From UBA2256 sp964453055 (GTDB lineage Bacteria > Spirochaetota > Spirochaetia > Treponematales > Rectinemataceae), in assembly GCA_964453055.1 (NCBI GenBank), contig CAYVOD010000002.1:18564-82563 (forward strand): a stretch of 64,000 nucleotides of DNA, read 5' to 3'. Below, piece by piece: positions 51,693 through 59,820 of this stretch. The notes beneath the pieces are model-generated. The model was given only the letters and a program-made list of their open reading frames with translations, did no database searches and was not told where the DNA came from. A program made the position numbers and the translations under genes. The first letter of the stretch is position 1. Every line of letters starts with the position of its first letter.

Positions 51693-53060
51693 TCAGCGGC
51701 CTGAGAAAAAGAGTATGTCGCTGAACGTGGCTATGAAGAACAAGACGAGGATCATCGCCGCGCCTATGAACTGGAAGCGGTAGATCGTCGTCGTGAGCAA
51801 GGGCTTGCGCCTTACGATCTCCGCCAGCGACAGTAGGATTTGCCCGCCGTCCAGGGCCGGTATCGGCAATAGATTCATTATGAAAAGGCTCACCGAGAGA
51901 AAGGCCAGGAAGCTTAGGATATTGCTCAAGCCCGCGGCCCCAGAGGATTCGATGCTCGCCTGGGTGGCGCTTCCGATAAGGTAGGTGATCCGGGCCGGGC
52001 CGGAAATCGCCTTGAAAAGATTGACTCCCCGGAAAAGCATGCCGAGCCCCTTAACGCTTAGCCCGATCATCTGGAAACTTTCAGTCCAGCCTTGGACGAA
52101 AGCCTTGCCGACGGAGGCCGCCTTTTCCTCCTTGACTATCGTCGCGAAGGAAAGTCCCAGTGGGGAGGACCCGGAGTCGTAGGAAAGCACGAGGCTGAAA
52201 TCGAGAAGTTCTCCGTACCTGTTGACCTTTAGGTTCGCGCGCTCAGGTTTCGCGGCGAGAACCGAGGAAATATCGATGCTATGCTCCACCGGCCTTCCCT
52301 GGAACTCGACTATGCGGTCCCCCGGCTTTATGCCCGCTATGGCCGCAGAGCTCCCCGGGGCTACCGATGCGACGAGGGGATCGGCCCAGGCATAAACGCC
52401 GATGAGCCCCTGTCCGCTCTCCTTGTCCAGCCTTGGCCGCACAGGCAAGCTAAGGCGGTTCCCCGAACGCTCCACTTCGAAAATCAGCTCCTTTTGGGCG
52501 CTGACGCTGACTATATCCTGAAGGTCGGAATAGTCGTTTATGATATTTCCGTCTATGGAGAGAATCAGATCCCCCGTCCTGAGGCCTCCTGCCTGGGCGG
52601 GGCTGAGCTCGCCGCCGGCCTGGGCCGAAAGCTGAGGATAATCCGACGCGAGGACGATTCTGTTGGGAAGGGTTTCGATTCGAAGGCCGACCAGCGCGAC
52701 GACGCCGAAGAGAAGGGCCGCGAACAGCAGGTTGAAAAAGGGGCCGGCCAGGAGGATGAGAATGCGTTTCCAGGCGGCCTCGCCGTAAAAGGAGCCTTTT
52801 TCGGCGGGGATATGCTCCAGTTTGCGCTCCAAGGCCTGCTTGAAACCTTCCTCTCCCTTCATGCGGCAGTAGCCGCCCATGGGAAAGGCGGAAATCCTGT
52901 ATTCCGTGCCTCCGCGGACGAAGCCGAAAAGTTTCGGGCCCATGCCTATCGAAAAAGCCTCGACCTCGATGCCGACCAGGCGGGCGGCCAGAAAGTGTCC
53001 GAGCTCGTGGACGAGAACGACGATAGAAAGCCCTAATAAGCCGTATAGCACTGTCAGCAT
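51693..53060 (-). CDS. rseP: RseP-type site-2 membrane metalloprotease
   Basis: This intramembrane zinc protease cuts anti-sigma factors and leftover signal peptides. The zinc site is H18-E-L-G-H22 in the first helix (VLVHELGHFLAARLVGIEVE), and the third ligand lies in NLLPIPALDGGQILL near the C-terminus. Two PDZ domains lie between (GLRTGDLILSIDGNIIND and GIKPGDRIVEFQGRPVEHS). The 455 residues and four membrane helices fit. It overlaps dxr by seven bases and ends the rpsB-tsf-frr-uppS-cdsA-dxr-rseP run, matching the order known in Treponema. Confidence 0.95.
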   Translation of the reverse strand: MLTVLYGLLGLSIVVLVHELGHFLAARLVGIEVEAFSIGMGPKLFGFVRGGTEYRISAFPMGGYCRMKGEEGFKQALERKLEHIPAEKGSFYGEAAWKRILILLAGPFFNLLFAALLFGVVALVGLRIETLPNRIVLASDYPQLSAQAGGELSPAQAGGLRTGDLILSIDGNIINDYSDLQDIVSVSAQKELIFEVERSGNRLSLPVRPRLDKESGQGLIGVYAWADPLVASVAPGSSAAIAGIKPGDRIVEFQGRPVEHSIDISSVLAAKPERANLKVNRYGELLDFSLVLSYDSGSSPLGLSFATIVKEEKAASVGKAFVQGWTESFQMIGLSVKGLGMLFRGVNLFKAISGPARITYLIGSATQASIESSGAAGLSNILSFLAFLSVSLFIMNLLPIPALDGGQILLSLAEIVRRKPLLTTTIYRFQFIGAAMILVLFFIATFSDILFFSGR

Positions 53061-54244
53061 TGGATCTCCGCGACGAAGGCCCTGGCCCTTTCCCTGGCCT
53101 TTTCGTCATGATGAAAGATACTGTCCAAATCCCCTGCGGGAAAAGACCAATCGGCGCTCAAAGCATCGGCGACGACCGAAGGAATATCGGTGAACCGTAT
53201 ACGTCCTGCGTCGAAGGCCTCGACCGCGATTTCATTGGAGGCGTTGTACGCGATCGTCGCCGACTCGCCCAGACGGAGCGCCTCGCGGGCCAGCTGCAAC
53301 ATCGGAAATCGCCTGAGGTCCGGATCGAAGAAGCTCAGTGTTTTCCCGGCCAGGTCTAGCTTGCCGAAAGCCGATTCCACTTCCTCGGGCCAGTGTAGCG
53401 CTATGTCGATGGGCAGGCGCATGTCAGGCTTTGACAGATTCGCGTAGAGCGAACCGTCGATGGTTCTCACCAGGGCATGGACAAGGCTCTCCGGATGTAT
53501 GAGCACCCGGATTTTCTCTTCTGAAAAGCCGAAAAGCCGCGCGGCCTCGATCAGCTCCAGGCCTTTGTTGGCCAAGCTGGCCGAATCTATGCTTATCTTC
53601 CTCCCCATCTTCCATACGGGATGAGCCGCTGCCTGGGCAGGGCTGATCGCAGCCAGCTCCGAGAGAGGCTTGTCCCTGAACGGACCTCCCGACGCGGTTA
53701 TGGATAGCTCGCGGACGGATTCCGATCCGCAGCGCCGCACTAGCTGGAAGAGAGCCGCATGCTCCGAGTCCACGGGGATGATATCGAGTTTTTTGCTCTC
53801 CGCCATCGAGGCCAGAAGGCCATATCCCATGACGACTGATTCCTTGTTGGCCAAGGCAAGGTTCATGCCCTTACCGAGGGCCGCGTAGGAGGCCATGAGG
53901 CCGGGTGAGCCTGCTATGCCATTGACCACCAGGTCGGCCTCGCAGCAGTCCAGAAGTCTCTCCACCGAATTGGGGCCGACAAAACCCGATAGGAGAGTGG
54001 CGTCATCTCCGGGTCCGCCCCCGGGAGACGATCCGGCGTGGATGGAAGAGGAAGCGCTGCCGAGGGCAAGCCGGGCTTTCGGGTAGGCCTTCGCTAGACT
54101 CGCGAGACCTTGGATATCCCTGTTCGCCGACAACCCGACTACCTCAAAGCTGCCCGGGCTCCCGCGGTTGGCTTCTTGGACGCATTCCAGGGTCTGCCTG
54201 CCGATGGATCCTGTGGCGCCGAGTATTATAAGTCTTTTCGTCAT
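53054..54244 (-). CDS. dxr: 1-deoxy-D-xylulose 5-phosphate reductoisomerase
   Basis: Dxr makes MEP, the first committed intermediate of the non-mevalonate isoprenoid pathway, using NADPH. The cofactor site is LIILGATGSIGRQTLECVQ and the metal and substrate residues lie in IPVDSEHAALFQ. ASGGPFRDKPLSEL, HPVWKMGRKISIDSASLANKGLELIEA and HPESLVHALV are all present. The length of 396 residues is normal. It precedes rseP and follows cdsA in the operon. With ispE and ispG it supports a complete MEP route. Confidence 0.96.
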   Translation of the reverse strand: MTKRLIILGATGSIGRQTLECVQEANRGSPGSFEVVGLSANRDIQGLASLAKAYPKARLALGSASSSIHAGSSPGGGPGDDATLLSGFVGPNSVERLLDCCEADLVVNGIAGSPGLMASYAALGKGMNLALANKESVVMGYGLLASMAESKKLDIIPVDSEHAALFQLVRRCGSESVRELSITASGGPFRDKPLSELAAISPAQAAAHPVWKMGRKISIDSASLANKGLELIEAARLFGFSEEKIRVLIHPESLVHALVRTIDGSLYANLSKPDMRLPIDIALHWPEEVESAFGKLDLAGKTLSFFDPDLRRFPMLQLAREALRLGESATIAYNASNEIAVEAFDAGRIRFTDIPSVVADALSADWSFPAGDLDSIFHHDEKARERARAFVAEIQC

Positions 54245-54252
54245 GGCGGTTC

Positions 54253-55134
54253 CTAGCCGAGGGGAGGGAAGAATCCCCAGATCGAAGACAGGGCTATGAA
54301 AAACGGAGCGGAAAAAAGAAGGCTATCGAAGGAATCCAGGATTCCACCCCTGCCCGGGATGAAGGAACTCGAGTCCTTGACGCCGGCGGAGCGCTTGAGG
54401 GCGCTCTCGACGAGATCCCCGAGAATAACAGCGACTCCAACGCAGAGTCCTAAAAAGAGCAGGGCCACCAAGGAGGAAAAACCGGCGTCCGGGAAGAGGT
54501 AATAGGAAAGCAGCGCCGCGATGAGCGAGCCTGCCAGGCCGCCTGCGAAACCGGCCAGGCTCTTGTTGGGGGAAACCGCGACGAATCCGCGTTTGCGCCC
54601 GAAGCTCATTCCGATCAGCCAGGCCATGCTGTCGTTCCCTGCCGTCATGAGGAGGAAGATGAAAAGCGGACTGCTGTGCTGGGAAAAGCAGGAACCTATG
54701 TAGACCAGGCAAGCGCCGAGGATGCCGCAATAGAAATAGCTGAAGAGCGAGGCCGCGATCCTGGGCAGGAGTGAATCGAGCTCCTCCTTTTTCGAAAAAG
54801 CGAAGGGAGCTATAGCCGCGAGCCCGCCGAGGAGGGAGACGAGAAGCAGTGTCTCCAATGGGCTTTTGGGCGAGGGGAGCAGGTGCCCGTAAAGAGGAGA
54901 GAGGTATACGAGGGCCGAGCTTGACAATGACAAGGCAAGGAGATATTTCCGGCTCAGCTTGACTCCTTTTTTATCGAAAAGCGCAGCAGTTTCATAGATC
55001 GCCCCTGCCTGTATGCCCATGGCCACGAGCACCAGGAGCAGGTTCCGTCCGAAGGAAGCGTAGAGCTCAAAGAAAATGAAAAGGGGAACTCCTAGGAAGA
55101 AGACTAGGAGGCGCTGGATGGTGTTTTTAGTCAT
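54253..55134 (-). CDS. cdsA: Phosphatidate cytidylyltransferase
   Basis: CdsA makes CDP-diacylglycerol for phospholipid synthesis. The 293-residue membrane protein has about eight helices and the C-terminal signature region GDLVESALKRSAGVKDSSSF followed by IPGRGGILDSFDSL. The usual signature is PGHGGxxDRxD; here R262 replaces His and S268 replaces Arg. Position in the cluster between uppS and dxr and the overall match make the name secure, but the substitutions are worth noting. It lies directly next to uppS. Confidence 0.92.
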   Translation of the reverse strand: MTKNTIQRLLVFFLGVPLFIFFELYASFGRNLLLVLVAMGIQAGAIYETAALFDKKGVKLSRKYLLALSLSSSALVYLSPLYGHLLPSPKSPLETLLLVSLLGGLAAIAPFAFSKKEELDSLLPRIAASLFSYFYCGILGACLVYIGSCFSQHSSPLFIFLLMTAGNDSMAWLIGMSFGRKRGFVAVSPNKSLAGFAGGLAGSLIAALLSYYLFPDAGFSSLVALLFLGLCVGVAVILGDLVESALKRSAGVKDSSSFIPGRGGILDSFDSLLFSAPFFIALSSIWGFFPPLG

Positions 55135-55899
55135 CTATAGGCCTCCGAATCGGCGGTTTCTAGAGCGAAAATCGGCCAGGGCCCTGTCCAGTTCCTTTTC
55201 ATCGAAATCCGGCCACAGGCAATCGGTAAAATAGAGTTCAGAATAGGCGGACTGCCAGAGAAGGAAATTGGAAAGCCGCATCTCCCCTCCGGTGCGAATG
55301 ATGAGGTCTGGATCGGGCATCTCCGGATGGTCCATGCAGGCGGCTATAACTTTTTCGTCCGGGGCGGCGTCCGGGGCGGCGTCCGGGGCGGCGGTCGCTC
55401 CGCCCGCCGCTGCCTCGCTTGCCGAGGCCAGCTTTGCCACGGCCCTGAGGACCTCGTCCCTGCCACCGTAATTTATGGCCAAGTTGACTACCATGCCAGG
55501 AAACGCCGAGGTATCGCTCACCGCCTTGTCTATCTCTCTAAGGATGTCGGCCGGAAGTCCGCCGCGATTTCCTGAGTGGACGAGCCTAACTCGGTTTTTC
55601 CTGTAAAAATCGAGCTCGGCCGCCAGGTGGGTCTTTATCAACCCCATGAGAAAACCCACCTCCTCCTTGGTCCGCTTCCAGTTTTCTGTGGAAAAGGTAT
55701 AAAGGGAAAGATGAGTTACTCCTCGCTCCGAGCAGGCCGCCACGATTCTTTTGGCGGCTTCCAATCCCTGGCGGTGGCCTTCGGTGCGGGGCAGGCCTCG
55801 CCTAGTGGCCCAGCGGCCGTTCCCGTCCATGATAATCCCAAGGTGGAGGGAAGGGGATGCGGTAACCATTAGGTTTGCGGTCCTGGCATAGGCATTCAA
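55135..55899 (-). CDS. uppS: Isoprenyl transferase (undecaprenyl diphosphate synthase)
   Basis: UppS extends farnesyl diphosphate to the C55 carrier for peptidoglycan. The catalytic start is GIIMDGNGRWATRRGLPRTEGH with the key Asp, then FSTENWKRTKEEVGFLM, NLAINYGGRDEV and the end motif DPDLIIRTGGEMRLSNFLLWQ. Between INYGGRDEV and DPDLIIR an extra segment of about 35 residues holds a DAAPDAAPD repeat coded by 12-base repeats. Core E. coli-type enzymes lack it. The gene overlaps frr by four bases. Confidence 0.94.
   Translation of the reverse strand: MNAYARTANLMVTASPSLHLGIIMDGNGRWATRRGLPRTEGHRQGLEAAKRIVAACSERGVTHLSLYTFSTENWKRTKEEVGFLMGLIKTHLAAELDFYRKNRVRLVHSGNRGGLPADILREIDKAVSDTSAFPGMVVNLAINYGGRDEVLRAVAKLASASEAAAGGATAAPDAAPDAAPDEKVIAACMDHPEMPDPDLIIRTGGEMRLSNFLLWQSAYSELYFTDCLWPDFDEKELDRALADFRSRNRRFGGL
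55357..55392. repeat. Tandem 12-base repeat within uppS
   Basis: GTCCGGGGCGGC is repeated three times exactly, encoding Ala-Ala-Pro-Asp units on the minus strand. Copy number could vary between strains. Confidence 0.95.
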
Positions 55900-56450
55900 A
55901 CTTCCATGATCTCTTTTTCTTTTTCTTCGAGGACCTTAGCGATCTGGACTATATAGGAATCGGTTAGTTTTTGCAGTTCTTCTTCGGTCTTTTTCACCAG
56001 GTCCTCGGCGGTTTTCTCGTTCGCGGCTTCTTTTTTCAACTCTTCGAGGCTGTCGCGCCTTATGTTGCGGATCGCGACCCTCGACTGCTCGGCAATGGTC
56101 TTGGCCGACTTGACCAGGTCTTTGCGCCGCTGTTCGGTGAGAGGAGGGATGGCGAGCCTTATGACCTTTCCGTCGTTGGATGGATTGAGACCTAGTTCCG
56201 ACTTAAGTATGGCTTTCTCTATCTCGCTGAAAAGAGCTCGATCCCAGGGCTGGACAACGATAAGCCTGGCCTCGGGCACCGAAATCGTCGCCACCTGGCT
56301 CAAGGGGGTTTTTTGCCCGTAGTAATCGACTCGTATTTTATCCAAGAGGCTTGGAGAGGCCCGTCCCGTCCTGATGCCGTTGAACTCGTCCCTGAGCGCG
56401 GCGATGGTCTTTTTCATCCTTGAATCGCAGGTCGTCTTTACGGATTCCAT
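55896..56450 (-). CDS. frr: Ribosome recycling factor
   Basis: RRF splits post-termination ribosomes with EF-G. The 184-residue protein contains the family core FNGIRTGRASPSLLDKIRVDYYG, PLSQVATISVPEARLIVVQPWD, and the helical end VRKxAK-like region KDLVKSAKTIAEQSRVAIRNIRRD. A GGGGAGGTAACCG site lies before the ATG. It follows tsf by 79 bases that hold a strong hairpin, without the pyrH gene that usually separates them. Confidence 0.96.
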   Translation of the reverse strand: MESVKTTCDSRMKKTIAALRDEFNGIRTGRASPSLLDKIRVDYYGQKTPLSQVATISVPEARLIVVQPWDRALFSEIEKAILKSELGLNPSNDGKVIRLAIPPLTEQRRKDLVKSAKTIAEQSRVAIRNIRRDSLEELKKEAANEKTAEDLVKKTEEELQKLTDSYIVQIAKVLEEKEKEIMEV

Positions 56451-56473
56451 CGGTTACCTCCCCATGAAAGGCG

Positions 56474-56506
56474 ACCGGACCCGGGAGCCTGTCCCCCGGG
56501 TCCGGT
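56474..56506 (-). promoter_or_regulatory. Strong intercistronic hairpin between tsf and frr
   Basis: A perfect 12-base-pair inverted repeat (ACCGGACCCGGG with CCCGGGTCCGGT) with a nine-base loop. No T run follows in either direction, so it is not a standard terminator; it may act in RNA processing, stability or attenuation. Confidence 0.75.
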
Positions 56507-56529
56507 TCGCGATCTGATTCTTGCGGGCC

Positions 56530-57384
56530 TCAGACGGCCTCGCCAACCTTGATGTAATAATACTCAACTATAGAAAAATCCGCGCCGGATTCTTTTTTAG
56601 CCGCTGCCATGGCGGACCCTACGCTCATTTTCTCGTCCCTTACGAAGGGTTGATCCAATAGGCAGACCTCCGCCATCAGCTTTTTGAGCTTGCCGGCCAG
56701 GATGCCTTCCACAACCTTCGCGGGCTTGGACTTCAGTTTCTCGTCCAGCTCCACCTGTTTGGCGAAGATTTCCTTCTGTTCCTGGACCCATGCCGCGTCG
56801 GGCTTGCTCTGGTCGAGGAACATGGGCCTGAAGGCGGCGATATGAAGGGCTGTATCGTGTATAAAGGTTTTTACCGTTTCGCTGGCGAAAGCATCTTTGG
56901 AGGGCGAGCCGGCCTTGACGACCACCACGATCTTTCCCTCGCCATGGGTATAGCTGTGGAGGTATTCGCCGGGGGCGGCGGCAAAATAGCGAACGCGCTT
57001 TAAGGCGATGTTTTCCTTGATGACGACGGCGATGTCCTTGACCATAGTCTCGAGGATCTCGTTGGGGCCGTCGGCTTTCATCTCGAAGGCCTTGGCGGCG
57101 ATTTTTTCGCCGGCTGCGATGAAGTCGGCGTTCTTGGCTACGAAATCCGTTTCGCAGACAATCTCCACCAGTGAAATCGCTTTCTCAGTCTCGAGGAGGA
57201 AGACCCGGCCTTCGTTGGTCGCTCTTCCCGCGCGCTTCTCGACTCCGGCCATTCCCCATTCCCGAAGTAGCTTTTCCGCCGCCGCGAAATCGCCTTCTGC
57301 TTCGACCAGGGCCTTCTTGCAATCCATCATTCCCGCGCCGGTCTTCTCCCGTAGGGTTTTAATGTCTGTCGCTTTTATATCCAT
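56530..57384 (-). CDS. tsf: Elongation factor Ts
   Basis: EF-Ts reloads EF-Tu with GTP. The signature start ATDIKTLREKTGAGMMDCKKALVEA is present, followed by KLLREWGMAGVEKRAGR, VEIVCETDFVAKN and LHIAAFRPMFLDQ. The C-terminal helical part ends in FSIVEYYYIKVGEAV. The length of 284 residues is normal. It follows rpsB by 12 bases and shares its transcript. Confidence 0.97.
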   Translation of the reverse strand: MDIKATDIKTLREKTGAGMMDCKKALVEAEGDFAAAEKLLREWGMAGVEKRAGRATNEGRVFLLETEKAISLVEIVCETDFVAKNADFIAAGEKIAAKAFEMKADGPNEILETMVKDIAVVIKENIALKRVRYFAAAPGEYLHSYTHGEGKIVVVVKAGSPSKDAFASETVKTFIHDTALHIAAFRPMFLDQSKPDAAWVQEQKEIFAKQVELDEKLKSKPAKVVEGILAGKLKKLMAEVCLLDQPFVRDEKMSVGSAMAAAKKESGADFSIVEYYYIKVGEAV

Positions 57385-57396
57385 GATACTGACTCC

Positions 57397-58293
57397 TTAC
57401 TTCGTCTCGTAGAGCTTGTCCTCGTCGATGATGGGCAGGCTCGCCTCTGCCTCGGTTTCCTCCGCCGCAGGGGCTGCAGGCTCGGCTGACTCGGCCTTGG
57501 CGGCGTAGCTGTCGATATCCACCTCGACTTCTTCCTCATCCTTGCGCACCGCGTCGGTATGGACTTCTTCTGTCTCGTCGGCGGGCAGGCTTTCGATTAT
57601 CTTGAGGCCTTCGGAGGCGCCGGCTTCGACCACGGCGTTGGCGACGATTTGGGTGAAGAGGCTGATGGACCTGATGGCGTCATCGTTGCCGGGAATGGGG
57701 TAGGTGATGCCCTCGGGATTGCAGTTCGTATCCACGACCGCGGCGATGGGGATGCCCAGCCGCTGGGCTTCGGCAACCGCGATGGCTTCCTTCCTGGTGT
57801 CCACCACGAAGATGATGCCCGGAAGGTCCTTCATCTCCTTGATTCCGCCAAGGTTTTTCTCGAGCTTTACCTTCTCTTTCTGAAGGCTGGCGATTTCTTT
57901 CTTGGTCAGGCTTTCGAAGGTGCCGTCCACTTCCATGCGCTCGATTTTCTTGAGACGCTGAATCGATTTCTTTATGGTGCTGAAATTGGTGAGCATGCCG
58001 CCCAGCCAGCGATTGTTCACGTAAAACTGCTCGCAGCGCTCGGCTTCCTTCTGGATGGCTGTCTGCGCCTGTTTCTTGGTTCCTACGAAAAGCACCGATT
58101 TTCCGGAGCTTACGGTTTTCTGGACCGCGTCGTAGGCGTCCTTGATCGCCTGGATTGTCTTCTGCAAGTCGATGATGTGAATTCCGTTGCGCTCGGCGAA
58201 GATGAACTTTTTCATCCTCGGGTCCCAGCGTTTTACCTGATGGCCGAAATGCACACCTGATTCAAGCAGGTTCTTCATGGTGACTACTGCCAC
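57397..58293 (-). CDS. rpsB: 30S ribosomal protein S2
   Basis: The 298-residue protein starts MAVVTMKNLLESGVHFGHQ, like the family, from a GTG at 58293 with GGGAGGAA seven bases upstream. It keeps KFIFAERNGIHIIDLQKT, GTKKQAQ, RWLGGMLTNFSTI and PGIIFVVDTRKEAIAVAEA. The C-terminal 50 residues are a Glu/Ala-rich extension (EVDIDSYAAKAESAEPAAP) beyond the core. Codons open further upstream (to 58446) overlap maf and are not part of the protein. A hairpin stands just before the ribosome site. Confidence 0.96.
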   Translation of the reverse strand: MAVVTMKNLLESGVHFGHQVKRWDPRMKKFIFAERNGIHIIDLQKTIQAIKDAYDAVQKTVSSGKSVLFVGTKKQAQTAIQKEAERCEQFYVNNRWLGGMLTNFSTIKKSIQRLKKIERMEVDGTFESLTKKEIASLQKEKVKLEKNLGGIKEMKDLPGIIFVVDTRKEAIAVAEAQRLGIPIAAVVDTNCNPEGITYPIPGNDDAIRSISLFTQIVANAVVEAGASEGLKIIESLPADETEEVHTDAVRKDEEEVEVDIDSYAAKAESAEPAAPAAEETEAEASLPIIDEDKLYETK

Positions 58294-58306
58294 GTGTTCC
58301 TCCCGT

Positions 58307-58325
58307 GATCGGCCGAAAGCCGATC
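58307..58325 (-). promoter_or_regulatory. Hairpin in the rpsB leader
   Basis: GATCGGC and GCCGATC form a seven-base-pair stem with a five-base loop, ending six bases before the rpsB Shine-Dalgarno. It could serve autoregulation by S2, which is known for rpsB-tsf in E. coli. Confidence 0.4.
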
Positions 58326-58390
58326 CCCTTCTCTTGTTCTCGTACCGCAGGCCATTGGGAATCCCCGGGCGCGGACGGAAGATGGCGGCG

Positions 58391-59107
58391 CTATAAGGCG
58401 CCTTTGTCCGGCGTAAAATCATAGCCGGCACGGCATAGAATGACATAAAGCTCCCGTATTGGCAAGCCCACGACGCAGGACCAAGACCCCTCTATGGCAT
58501 CGATATGGTAGGATGCGCGTCCCTGGATCCTATAGGCCCCGGCGGCGCCCCGCCATTCTCCGCTTTCCAGGTTCCGCTCTATTTCCGCTTCCGACATGGG
58601 AGCGAAGCGAAGCTTCGTGCAGGCTACTGTGCTTTCCCTTCTCCCGGTCCACAAATTAAGAAGGCAGAGGCCTGAATAAACCTTATGGGTTTTCCCTTGC
58701 AATTGTCCCAGCATCAAGCGGGCTTCAGCGATGCTGGCAGGCTTGCCCACCACCTTAGTCCGCGATCCTGAGCCGAGCACGACCAGGGTATCGGCCGCTA
58801 TGACAAGCCGCGGCCGCGGCTCCGCAAAAGAAGCCGTCCGGGCGGAGCGATCCATGCTGTCGGCTAAAGCCTCTATACGGCCGGGGAATCTCCCCTCGGC
58901 GTTTTCGGCGAAACCGCCTGAGGCGAGCAATAAGTCGCCCACAGCCATCGCCTTTGCCTCGGCCAGGGCCCTGACCCTGAATTCGGGATCCAATTCGTCA
59001 TAAGCACTCTCGTCCAAATCCGGAGAGAACGGGATGAAGGGAATGGACAGGCTTTCCAGTATTTCCTTCCGTCGCGGCGAGGAGGAGGCGAGAATCAATC
59101 GTTCCAT
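58391..59107 (-). CDS. maf: Maf-type nucleoside triphosphate pyrophosphatase
   Basis: Maf proteins hydrolyse non-canonical or dTTP/UTP-type nucleotides. The start ERLILASSSPRRKEILESL is the diagnostic signature. LVIAADTLVVLGSGSRTKVVGKPASIAEA carries the metal-binding Asp, and GKTHKVYSGLCLL and GAAGAYRIQGRASYHIDAIEGSW complete the site. The 238 residues exceed the usual 190-200 because of an inserted loop (SGGFAENAEGRFPGRIEAL). It lies upstream of rpsB on the same strand. Confidence 0.92.
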   Translation of the reverse strand: MERLILASSSPRRKEILESLSIPFIPFSPDLDESAYDELDPEFRVRALAEAKAMAVGDLLLASGGFAENAEGRFPGRIEALADSMDRSARTASFAEPRPRLVIAADTLVVLGSGSRTKVVGKPASIAEARLMLGQLQGKTHKVYSGLCLLNLWTGRRESTVACTKLRFAPMSEAEIERNLESGEWRGAAGAYRIQGRASYHIDAIEGSWSCVVGLPIRELYVILCRAGYDFTPDKGAL

Positions 59108-59156
59108 CGAAGAATAATGTCCGCCCAGCGTAGGATTAGTCTAGCCCCGGGGCCGA

Positions 59157-59186
59157 TTGACTGAATGACGAAGACAGTATTATCAT
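59157..59186 (+). promoter_or_regulatory. Predicted promoter of tRNA-Arg
   Basis: TTGACT (59157-59162) and TATCAT (59181-59186) are 18 bases apart, about 49 bases before the tRNA. Confidence 0.5.
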
Positions 59187-59234
59187 GCCCTCGCTCCCAT
59201 TACGGACCGATAAAAGCCCGCCTTGAGGAATTTC

Positions 59235-59308
59235 GAGCGATTAGCTCAGCTGGATAGAGCGTCGGCCTCCGGAGCCGAAGGTCGCGCGTTCGAATCGCGC
59301 ATCGCTCA
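59235..59308 (+). tRNA. tRNA-Arg (anticodon CCG)
   Basis: The acceptor stem GAGCGAT pairs with ATCGCTC. The anticodon arm TCGGC-CTCCGGA-GCCGA places CCG, and the T arm is GCGCG-TTCGAAT-CGCGC. No CCA is encoded. Confidence 0.95.
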
Positions 59309-59360
59309 ACGTGGTTCAATTTCACTTCGCCCTTCGCCCCCGATTTCCTATAAAAATCTA

Positions 59361-59389
59361 TTCAATGCGCGGACTTCATAGTGTATACT
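59361..59389 (+). promoter_or_regulatory. Predicted leaderless promoter of the orphan small gene
   Basis: TTCAAT (59361-59366) and TATACT (59384-59389) are 17 bases apart. The ATG at 59397 starts seven bases after the -10 box, with no Shine-Dalgarno. Confidence 0.5.
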
Positions 59390-59396
59390 AAGCTGT

Positions 59397-59726
59397 ATGC
59401 AGCTCAATAGCGCTGTCGATATGGTTCTCCAAAGCGAACATCAGCAACTGGCGAGAAAGGTTTCGCTGCTCAGGCAAGAATGCCAGCAAAGGCCCAAGGG
59501 CTCCTTGTCCGCGAAGCGAAGGGGGAGCGCAAGTTATATCTATCTGGTAAAGCGCATGGACGGAAAAGTCGTCACTGAATACCTGGGTAAGGAAGGATCC
59601 TGGAAAGTCAAGGGCGTAGAGGCAAAAATAAGGGAGCGTCGGCGGTATGAAAGCGAGCTCAAGGAAGCGGAAAACCAGCTAATGCGCTTGGAGAAAATGA
59701 TCAGGGCGGGGAAATTTTTTTGTTGA
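59397..59726 (+). CDS. Small basic coiled-coil protein, unknown
   Basis: I do not recognise this 109-residue protein. It begins with a helical stretch (VLQSEHQQLARKVSLLRQE), then a basic turn (RPKGSLSAKRRGS) and a short beta-like core SYIYLVKRMDGKVVTEYLGK resembling fragments seen in transposase-associated or DUF-type small proteins. It ends in a charged helix (IRERRRYESELKEAENQLMRLEKMI). Net charge is positive. No signal peptide is present. It stands alone between tRNA-Arg and the galactokinase-like gene and has its own promoter, so it is probably expressed. DNA or RNA binding is a guess. Confidence 0.6.
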   Translation: MQLNSAVDMVLQSEHQQLARKVSLLRQECQQRPKGSLSAKRRGSASYIYLVKRMDGKVVTEYLGKEGSWKVKGVEAKIRERRRYESELKEAENQLMRLEKMIRAGKFFC

Positions 59727-59751
59727 ACCAAACAGAAAAATAAGATAAAAT
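59723..59751 (+). promoter_or_regulatory. Predicted promoter of the galactokinase-like gene
   Basis: TTGAAC (59723-59728) and TAAAAT (59746-59751) are 17 bases apart in an AT-rich patch. AAGGA lies just before the ATG at 59821. Confidence 0.6.
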
Positions 59752-59820
59752 ATATAAATCGTACGTTTTTCCTAGCCAGACCGCAGGGGAGAACGCAAGC
59801 CTCGCCTAAAAGAAGGATCG

